Below, in pieces: positions 1 to 64,000 of a DNA stretch of 64,000 bases. The position numbers and the translations under genes are program-made. How positions within the stretch are numbered: the stretch's first letter is position 1; each line of letters opens with the position of its first letter. Source of the stretch: Paguma larvata (lineage: Eukaryota; Chordata; Mammalia; Carnivora; Viverridae). The notes beneath the pieces were generated by a model that saw nothing but the letters and a program-made list of their open reading frames with translations, ran no database searches and was not told the origin of the DNA. Location: positions 50,487,116 to 50,551,115 of the forward strand of contig CM057826.1 in NCBI GenBank assembly GCA_030068075.1, given 5' to 3'.

Positions 1-284
1 CCGGTTTGCCCTGGGACGTATTACTACTGTCTTGGTAAAGAGAAATCTTTTGTTGTATAGCTGCAGATCGGATACTGGGAAGCAAATTTGGGTGTGAAAC
101 CTCCAGCCAAGGAGCACGCAGAGTCCATGATGGCTCAGACCGAGTGAGTGAGAGGCAGAGCGAGGACGCCCCTCCGCTCGGCGCCCGGGACTCGCGGACT
201 CGCGCCGGCTCCCGGCTCGCCGCGATCTTCTCGCGCACACTTTTCCCGGGTCTTGAGCGATCCTGTGCCCAGAGGGGGCCCGAG
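1..284 (+). other. GABRA1: GABRA1 5' untranslated exon 1 and promoter-proximal GC-rich region
   Basis: The first exon ends at 284 with a strong donor (GAG|GTAAGT). Positions about 140-345 are GC- and CpG-rich, as expected of a CpG-island edge, and contrast with the AT-rich introns. The transcription start cannot be read from the sequence, so the 5' boundary is uncertain and part of 1-100 may be promoter. GABRA1 is known to have alternative 5' noncoding exons; others may lie outside the window. The exon contains a short upstream ORF at 127-147. Its frame into exon 2 is open (see findings). Confidence 0.75.
127..147 (+). other. Short upstream ORF in exon 1 (6 codons)
   Basis: ATGATGGCTCAGACCGAGTGA encodes two consecutive Met codons followed by four codons and a stop, about 150 nt before the receptor start in the spliced message. 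It is out of frame with the main ORF. Short uORFs commonly lower or tune translation by reinitiation. Whether this one is used depends on the unknown transcription start, and its function is inference. Confidence 0.5.
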
Positions 285-345
285 GTAAGTGCGGCTCCGG
301 ACCGCTACACGCGCAGCTTGGGACCTGGCTTCTCCTAGCCGGAGA
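140..345. promoter_or_regulatory. CpG-rich segment at the gene's 5' end
   Basis: This stretch is clearly richer in G+C and CpG dinucleotides than the rest of the window, with clusters such as gctcggcgcccggga and cggactcgcgccggct. It spans the end of exon 1 and the start of intron 1. It fits the edge of a promoter CpG island. No TATA box is evident near it. The extent was estimated by eye. Confidence 0.6.
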
Positions 346-2595
346 GACGGGAATGCCAGGGAAAAAAAGAGGAAGAGGGAACAGGGCAAGAGCCTGATCC
401 CATAGCAGGTAGAAACAACGAATGTTTTTCTCTCAGGGTGAAAACCGCAGCGATATAGAAGCATTATTATTTTTTTCCCCTCTACCTCTTCTTTTCTTTC
501 CCCCTTTTTTTAGGCAGATATGAATTTATTCCGCGGGGCGGGTGGTGACATGTTGTTTTGATTTTTTTTTTTTTTTCAAGAGGGAGCTGGGATGAGGTGG
601 GGAGGGGCTTTGGGGGGCATCGGCTAAAGTTAAGATGCTGGGACAGAAAACCTGTGTTAATGTTCCATCCTTGGGAAGCCACTCTCTCATTCTGGCTGCA
701 AAAATGCCTCTTTTCTCGCTTGCAGGGGACGCTGCTAAAATGCCCTCTGGTGTAGGGGTCTCTCTGGTTCTGAACATGAAGAACTCAACTTATCATTTGA
801 CATGGGTGGCATGGGATATAGGTGTTTGGAGGGTGTGTGTTTGGCAGGGGGGAGGTTGAAGGTGGAAAAGGGTAAGGAGGCAGCTTAGCATTTCTTTTAA
901 ACTATTATGTTTGTATTTGCAAGAAACTTTCTTACTCAACAACTCAAGTGCCATGATAGGTTTGTTTTTCTCCTTAAAATGCCAGAGGAGGACAAAAAGC
1001 TATGTTACCTTGCCTTGGGGTTTTGTTTTATTTCATTTGCCCCTTCAGGAATCACTTTTTTTTTTTTTTTATGAAGACCAACAATTATTAATGGATAAGA
1101 GAAGTTGTTTTTCCTTCATAACAGATGTTGAAGATTAATGCAAGGATGAATTATAACTGTGCGATTTAGATGCAATATTTTAACATAATGATATTTATCC
1201 CATATTTCTTGGCATCTGTGCCAAAACCAGTGACTAAATTAAGTAGAAAGTATGAAGCTCACAGCTCTTATCTCTAGATCTAGACCATTTCACTCTAAAC
1301 ACATTAATTGTGTTTCATTGCTTACATGCCTGTTTGTAATGGTTTTTACAGATATAAATGATCCCCAAGAGTGTGGAAAGCATTTGTGTAGGTATACTTA
1401 AAGGCATACCACATTAAACTACAGAGTGCTTAATGAAAAACATGCTTTAAAAGACATACAGTCTATTAATCACTAACTGTACTAAGGAGTATAGATTCAG
1501 GGAAGTGCTAATAAATGCCTTTAACGTTTCTCATGTTATAGCTGCCATTAATTATAGCAAATTAAATAAAGTGTTGCCACATCTGCTCCTTACCCAGGTA
1601 GTGCACTGATTTTTAAAAATCATCTCCACAAATAGATCCTAGTTTTTCGAAATTCTCTAAGCTTTCCATACTCCTCCTTTCCTCCAGCATCCCACTATCA
1701 AGTCTAAAATTCGGCAATCAGATGGTGATTGATTGCACTTTACCTAACAGGGAAAAAAGATTCCCTTATTCATGCAAAGCAAAGCACTCTAGCTCCCATC
1801 TGTCTGAGATGAAACATTTTCTAGCAGCAACCTGGCAGGATTCAAGAGGGCTTAAAAGATATGTGTGGGCATGTTTGTATGCATTTACGTGAGTGTGGTT
1901 TGTGTGTCTGAGAGAGATCAGCACATGGCTTGACTGTAAAGTGTGTCCTTTAGCCTCACAGAAGCATTAGTGAGCATATTTAACAAGGCAATCACAGGCA
2001 GAGAATATAAGCACGACTTCGGCATTCAACAGTGTGTTTCTTATGTTTTTTTTTTTCTTTTTAAAGATAAATACAGTTGCTTCTGAAACCAAGGTAAATC
2101 CAGAATTCAAAGCTGAATTCAGTCATTGGAGCATCTTAACCCACCCCATTTCAGCTCCTAAGCATGTTTTCCCCGTTAGAGACACCAGCTTAAAAATTTC
2201 AACCCACAGTTCAGGCGTGGAAACTCAAATCAGAAAGGTCAACATTCTCAGATGATAAACAAGAAGAGAGTAATTCAAACTATATTGGAAATATAAAACC
2301 TGGAGGAAAAAAACTCACAGTTTTCATGTTGAGCAGTATTGTCACCTGAAAGCTTTTCAACTTGTATTCTTTTACAGGAGAAATTAAGGCACTGGTATAT
2401 TTCTGAATGGAAAAATGGAAGGGAAAGTGGAGAATGGGTGGTCCAGGTTTCCATTGCTTCCAATGAGGTGTCATATCCCAGTGAGGTCATTTCCTGACTT
2501 CAAAGCATTCATCTGAACTGCCTCAGTCAGCCCTAGTGGTTATAACCTGATGTTTCTTGCAAGAGACATTGATCTCTACTTGTTCTACTTTTCAG
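285..2595 (+). other. GABRA1: Intron 1 (5'UTR intron)
   Basis: The 2311-nt intron runs from GTAAGT at 285 to a strong acceptor (ttctacttttcag) ending at 2595. The first 60 nt continue the CpG-rich segment. The rest is AT-rich with poly-T runs near 560, 1050 and 2045. I recognise no SINE or other clear repeat here, which is sparse compared with the later introns. Confidence 0.85.
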
Positions 2596-2610
2596 CTGCA
2601 CAAGCCCGCG

Positions 2611-58400
<55,790 letters not shown>

Positions 58401-60328
58401 GTCCTTCTATTCACATTCCGTTGTTCAGTCCTCTGCACTGGGAATTGCTTTCTGTTCTCAACGTGGTGATTCCCATCTGCTTTCTTGCCTCTGTCTTAAA
58501 GAATTTGAAGGTTTCCTTATTTCCATAATTCATACAAGAACAACAGACCCCTGTCCAGCAGTCCAGAGCAAAGCAGAGCATACAGCTGAGAGACAGGATT
58601 CTGAGAGAGGAAGCGAGAGAAAAATCACGACAGAAGGAGACAGAATGAAAGAGAGAGGAAAGGTGGGGGAGGAGGTCCAAGCTATGAGGGAAAGTAGAAG
58701 GAAAATAAAACTTAACTCTATAACTCCAGGTCATTTGTAGATATTTATTTCCAAATATTCTAAAAAAAAGATACTGTATATGTCAAAAATATTTTTATGT
58801 GGTGGTGTTTCAAGGAATACATTATAAATGTTTAATGACAACAATTTAAAAACTCTGTGTCTTTATTGCACAAACTATAGTGTGCTTACATTTTGTTTTG
58901 TTTTTTAAACGGATGTATAGCTTTAACACTTTGTCTCCAAAGCTAAAGATCCCCATTTTTCCTCCTTTTAAAAATGGCTAGTGCATTATTTTGCTGTTAA
59001 ATGCTATTTTAGAATCCATGGAGATTGCATAAGCAAACGTACGGTTCCTTAAGCACATTTAATCCAAAAGAGAGAAATGCTTTAAATAGGCTACTACATC
59101 ATCATCTGAGCTTTTATCACTTGGTTCGATGAGAAATCATTTTAACAGAGACATACACTCAATAAAAACTAAAAACTAAAAAAATAATAATAAAAATGAA
59201 ATAAAACAATTGAAAATATTCCCTTTGCCACCTTGTCTATATCCAGATAGCACATGGGTCCAATAATCACTTGATTTTCATTATGAAGATGTTTTTAGAG
59301 AGGCAAACATATTTTGCAAGCTCTAGAATTGTTGAATGTATTATTTTATATAACAGTACATTAAAAGCTTTAGATTGAAATTTATGACTAGTAAACAAAT
59401 ATAGAATATATAAACAAATTATATATGTAAATATACAGCATGAGATTGTACATTTTTTACTTTTTTAAAGTTGCGTTCTTAAAATATTGTGTAGGACTCA
59501 CCGCTCTTAGCTGTTAGAATGTTGTTAAGTGCTATATGGAAATACCTTTAGAGCCTGCATTAAAAACAGAACAGCCTGTGGGAATCAGATGGAATTTAAA
59601 ATATAAAGTCCACTTATGTAGAGAAAGCTTATAATTTCGAGCTATTGTCTGGTATACAGTAGTAAATCAGTTGCTCTCTGCTGAAGTCATGCCACATTTC
59701 CCTATTTTAGGCTCTTGTAAAATAGAAAATGGAAAAACATTAGTTGGAGCTAGAAGATCAATTGTATATTATCGCTATATTTGCTGATAGCAATTATTTC
59801 AATAAGTGTTGTACCATATGTAGCATTAAATATAAAAATACATGAAAGAATGTACAGGAAATAGCTTTTATTGAGTAATGTTATTACATTTCATTTATAC
59901 TGTAGCAATATATTTGTAGGTATACTCTGTAAGGGCTTTAACTACAGGAGGTCCATTAATACTCCCTATAAAAATTCTGGTCTGTTTCATTACTTCCCAG
60001 AAGTTTTAGAGATGAATATTTATGCAGAAGGTATTTTTGAAGTCTCCTTTTGTCTAATAGAATTTCAGAGATGTTTAAAATTAGCATCCAGAATCCACAG
60101 GTCATAACCACACTTAAAATGCTACAACATAAACCTATCAGCATAATTGCCAAATAAGTCCGTTGGGATCCATATCCAACTTTTGAGCAATGTTTCTTTC
60201 AAAAAGCTGCTATCCAATGATGTAGGAAAAAACACAGTTTGTGTTTTCCTAAGCAAACTCTGGTTTTCTTTTTAAATGTGCTTTATTGTTTGATTTGGTC
60301 CTGCCTAAATTCAATGAGCTAGGCCAAT

Positions 60329-60334
60329 AATAAA
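60329..60334 (+). terminator. GABRA1: Candidate proximal poly(A) signal
   Basis: AATAAA in gccaataataaagactg. It would shorten the 3'UTR by about 600 nt. Downstream context is GU-containing (tggtatcatgtgtag). Confidence 0.4.
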
Positions 60335-60831
60335 GACTGAACCAAGGATGTTTCATCCTCTGGTATCATGTGTAGATACCATGTATAGAAAATAAAAAAA
60401 TATATATATGGCTCTAACCTCTGTGTTGCTGTTTATATCTGTTATTTTTCGACGTTAACTTAATGTGTTTATTAAGAGCATTTTATCTTCCAGACTCCTC
60501 ATGCCTAACATTTGGTCTGTATTTTGCTCATTAGATGTGAATATTTCTTATTAGTCTGCTTTCTGCTATGCAAAGATTGCATTTCTATCATTTCTTAGTT
60601 TGTTAGTGTGTGTGGATAGTATCCTATTGTATAAGTTGATTGCACAATTTATCAAAGACAAATTATTCTATGTAGCTTTTCTACAGTGCTTTGCTAAACC
60701 ATGTAATACTAGTTAAGTCTTCCTTGAAAATAAAGACACACTCTTATAGAGGATAGTTCCTGTTTACTCCCAGGAACATTTTTTAAAAGATGACACTGAA
60801 TGTTTATTGCACCTTAGTGCAGTGAAGTGGC

Positions 60832-60837
60832 AATAAA
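60832..60837 (+). terminator. GABRA1: Candidate poly(A) signal
   Basis: AATAAA in ggcaataaaacc, about 100 nt before the distal signal. A cggttgtt-like (gaggttgtttatg) GU-rich stretch follows, so this site is a real competitor for the 3' end. Confidence 0.45.
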
Positions 60838-60937
60838 ACCTAACATGAATCGAGGTTGTTTATGGCAGATGCATGTATTGCTTTACAGAGTTTAGCAAAA
60901 GCTCTTAATTTTATGTCCTACTGTATTCTATTATAAT

Positions 60938-60943
60938 AATAAA
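60938..60943 (+). terminator. GABRA1: Likely distal poly(A) signal
   Basis: AATAAA in ttataataataaagctaac. Cleavage would fall about 15-25 nt later, and ttctcttttcgtatt downstream could act as a U-rich element. Chosen as the main site from position and context; not proven. Confidence 0.55.
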
Positions 60944-62540
60944 GCTAACATTATTCAATAACAAAATGGAATGCCTGACTCTCTTTTCGTATTATCAATA
61001 GGACCTACCATCGACTTGCTTTAAACATTTTCACATAGGAAGATCTAAAAGTGCCCAGTGCTAGCAAGAATCTAAGGTGTAGAGAAGATTTTTGAAGATG
61101 TATCAATAGTATGACCCTAAACTATGATTTTAAATGAATAGCTTTTACAAAGAGGAATTATTAAACACCGGGTGAATGGTGCTGCCAGTTGCTCTTCAAC
61201 TTAAAATTTATAAAACATAAATAGAAGAGAATCCAAATGCTGAACTGATGGTAGGCTATCGATTGTGAATACAGCACATTTGTTTTCGGATCTACTGCGT
61301 GGAGACTGGTTTCATTTTTTGGAGGGAGGAATCTGAGCATTGTATTTTTAATCTCCCCTAGAGCTATTACATTCCTCAATGTTTCTATAACCACAAAGTC
61401 AGATTAAAGTACAAAATACTTAAAACCACTTAAAAGACAATAGAAAAATTATTTCAGTGATAGGCATAAAACTGTACTTGGTTTCCACAGACAAGACCAT
61501 GTGAGGCACAATCTTTCTGTGTCAGGCAAAAACAAAATAAATTGTACTTTTACAAATAATCTTCCTAAAATGATTCAGGGTTTAGCAAAATTAATCGTTT
61601 TAAAATCCTCCAATCAAGTTACGTATTCAATCCAAATATACTAGGTAAAGCATTAATTCATTGATTTCTTGGCTCTCGCAGAAATGAATGTAGTGACCGA
61701 TGAAAATTTTGGCTATCAAAATATATCCATGTCAAGGCTCACCATAATAATTATCTAAGGTATCAAAATAAGAATGAACTTGGCACAATACTTGGCCAAC
61801 TGTTTGAATTTCGTTATACCTGTGTATTAATACCTTCTGTTGGAGTTTTCTAAAATCTATCCAATTCTGATGACCAATAAGAACAATCATCTGACTCATT
61901 ACATTATAGCCACATTCCATTCAAATAAACTCCAAATGTTAATTTAATTAAACTAAATTCTCTAACAATTGCTGTGTCTTTAACCTGTGTTAAGTACTGT
62001 GCTACATGATAGGGATGGAGACATAAATATTTCATGGCAGTATTCCTCTAGGAAATTGCAATTATGATAGGGGAGGAAGACAGAGAATCAGGCAAAAATA
62101 ATAATATAAATACTGTGAGAAAAAAAATACTGTGAGAAAAGTAGAGGATGCTAAGAGATAAATAGCAGGGCTAATTTGGCACTCTTAATAAGTTACATAA
62201 TTGTATCTAGAGAAACTAATAATATGTAAGAGGAATTGAAGTGGTCCTGGACAGTTTGTCAGAGATACAATGCCAGCCCTATGCGTTGTTAGGCATTTAA
62301 CCACCATTTAACACTTGAGACCTCTTACAAACCTTCAGCTACTGTCGTAGGTACTGAGATTACAGAAATGAAGATGACTGTGATCTTGGAAAGTTCATAA
62401 TTCATAGAGAATCCAAGGGAACCCAAAGTTACAACATTTTAAACAACATGTACATCTACCAATAAATGTACAGGGTATAAGGCATTTATACTTGGGAAGA
62501 GGGAAGGTTTCAAATCAAAGTGTTAGCTGAGCTCATTTTT

Positions 62541-62766
62541 AAAAGATGATTAAGGGTGGCTCAGTTGGTTAAGCTTCCTACTTCAGCTCAGGTCATGATC
62601 TCGCAGCTTGTGAGTTTGAGCCCCAAGTCGGACTCTGTGCTGACACTCAGAGCCCGGAGCCTGCTTCGAATGCTGCGTCTCCCTCTCTCTCTGCCCCTCC
62701 CCTGCTCATGCTCTCTCTCTCTCTCCTTCAAAAATAAATAAACATTAAAAAAATTAAAAGATGATT
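62541..62766 (+). mobile_element. Felid CAN SINE, 5' end slightly truncated
   Basis: The element is at about 62552-62755, starting at ggtggctcagttggttaagc without the first GGGGCGCCT. It is flanked by the perfect 11-bp repeat aaaagatgatt (62541-62551, 62756-62766), so the truncation happened at insertion. Confidence 0.95.
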
Positions 62767-63653
62767 TGGTATTTATCAGGTACTCTATTGCTGGGGATGG
62801 CCGATGGTGACAAGAGACAGGCCTTTCATCCAAAGATGATAGTAACACATTAAAACTTAACTCAGAGAGTTACAAAGTCTATTGCCAGGGAACTAACACA
62901 TGTGTGTGAAGTAGACCAAATATGACACTAGAGGAAGCACTGGGGACTGTGAGAAACAGTTCACATGCCCAGCGGCTTTAGATCAATCCTAGTTATTTTG
63001 TACCATGTGGGGGAAGAGTCTATGTATTGCTGTATATATTCCAATGTTACAAAAAAACAATACTGAAATTCTTTTTAACTCCAATATTGAAACTACTGCA
63101 TCTGTCAAATACATGAGCCAGTTGAATTTGGCTAATTCAACTGATCAGTGATCTCAGTTTTTCAGAAAATCTATGCAGATTCATGCAGTCATCTGATAAT
63201 AATTAATTGAGAAGTCTATACTATGTTTGCTGTTAGAATTATTTCACAGGAAAGGGAAGGTCTTCCTCCTCATTATTAGTGAGCAAGCTTTAAAACTGTG
63301 TTTAAAAGAATGCTAATTACCTACATTTTCTAAAGTCACAATATTTTTCAACAAAATATTTGTGGGCCAAAGAGAAGTCGACATGTTGCATGGGGTTGTA
63401 AAATAGAAATTTAGCTTTAGTTGGTAATTTACCTGTCTTTCTCTAACTGTAACACGTAGCACATTTTATTATGGAAGGTATGATTTCTTCATTAATAGTC
63501 CATCAAAGTATAATTATGGGTATTACTTTCTATGATTCTTACCATAGGCAGTGTAGTTATAAAAAAAGAAATTTATATAGGTCTGTTGATTTGCCTAAAG
63601 ATCTGAGTAAGTAATCTCTTGCCTTCATTATAAAGCTGATATTTTTAAGACTC

Positions 63654-63751
63654 ATCTTTTAAAAACAAATTTACAATGGATGTCTTTGACTAATGGTCTG
63701 TTATCTTTTAAAAACAAATTTACAATGGATGTCTTTGACTAATGGTCTGTT
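63654..63751. repeat. Perfect 49-bp tandem duplication
   Basis: Two adjacent identical 49-nt units (63654-63702 and 63703-63751), each starting atcttttaaaaacaaattta and ending ctaatggtctgtt. No mismatch, so it is recent or an assembly artefact. Confidence 0.97.
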
Positions 63752-64000
63752 TGTTTGAAAATTAATCTTATAAAATCTTACAAACACCATGAATATTCAT
63801 TTTGTATCAAAAGAAAAGGTCATTTCAAGTAAGCTAGAGATGCATACAGTGGCTCATGCTGGGCACTTTAGAATCCATCATTGCATAAAGAGCCACTGAA
63901 GTCAGAGATCTCACATTAAGTACTGACATGGCCCATTGGACAGTTCCTGCTGAGCCTTATTTATGCAGGAAACAAGAATAATAATAATGTGAACATTGCT

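Larger units (their letters stand above)
58401..60965 (+). other. GABRA1: GABRA1 3' untranslated region
   Basis: About 2.5 kb downstream of the stop, free of SINEs and L1, AT-rich, with many A/T runs. The extent is inferred from the last well-placed AATAAA and from the general size of mammalian GABRA1 messages. No splice sites are implied. Shorter isoforms are possible because several earlier AATAAA hexamers exist (58704, 59161, 60329, 60832). Confidence 0.7.
60966..64000. other. Intergenic sequence downstream of GABRA1
   Basis: About 3 kb with one SINE (62.55 kb), a perfect 49-bp tandem duplication (63.65 kb) and a 17-nt-period repeat near 62.11 kb. No exon, promoter or RNA gene is recognisable. 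In mammals the next family member, GABRG2, lies much further downstream and is not in this window. Confidence 0.8.

Noticed and set aside
144..338. 65-codon ORF starting with GTG at the 5' end as an independent gene
   Set aside because: It crosses the exon 1 donor at 284, so the last part is intronic. The part in exon 1 is reported only as an open leader.

Overview
This window is mammalian nuclear DNA from a carnivore, most likely a cat (Felidae, or at least Feliformia). It holds essentially one gene, GABRA1, the alpha-1 subunit of the GABA-A receptor, complete on the + strand. The organism call rests on about 18 tRNA-Lys-derived CAN SINEs. Most have the felid-type body: a tRNA-like head, a GCTGACAGCTCAGAGCC-type middle, a CT-rich stretch, and a tail of the CAAAAATAAATAAACATT type. 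The protein assembled from the exons is 456 residues, the usual GABRA1 length. Every internal coding exon has the size known for GABA-A alpha genes (113, 68, 221, 83, 144, 153 and 203 bp), with GT-AG junctions and consistent phases.

Layout. Positions 1-284 are the GC-rich promoter-proximal end and 5' untranslated exon 1. Exon 2 (2596-2684) carries the start codon and signal peptide. Exons 3-7 (6066-37669) encode the extracellular ligand-binding domain: the GABA-site face, the benzodiazepine-site histidine and the Cys-loop. Exon 8 (46920-47072) encodes M1 and the start of M2. Exon 9 (52647-52849) encodes the M2 pore helix and M3. Exon 10 (58089 onward) encodes the cytoplasmic loop, M4 and a 3'UTR of about 2.5 kb, with the most likely poly(A) signal at 60938. 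The last 3 kb is intergenic and contains one SINE.

About 90 percent of the window is intron. It holds felid SINEs in both orientations, one older CAN SINE type, short 5'-truncated L1 tails, old MIR and L2 fragments, hAT-type DNA transposon remnants and microsatellites. No second protein-coding gene, RNA gene, CRISPR array or intact transposon ORF can be supported. The remaining open reading frames are chance or repeat-derived.

I found no undescribed biological system. The observations most worth a second look are: a 5' leader that stays open in frame with the receptor ORF, plus a six-codon uORF; a roughly 119-bp sequence present twice, 1.1 kb apart, in intron 3; several perfect short tandem duplications, some close to exons; and inverted SINE pairs able to form intronic double-stranded RNA.
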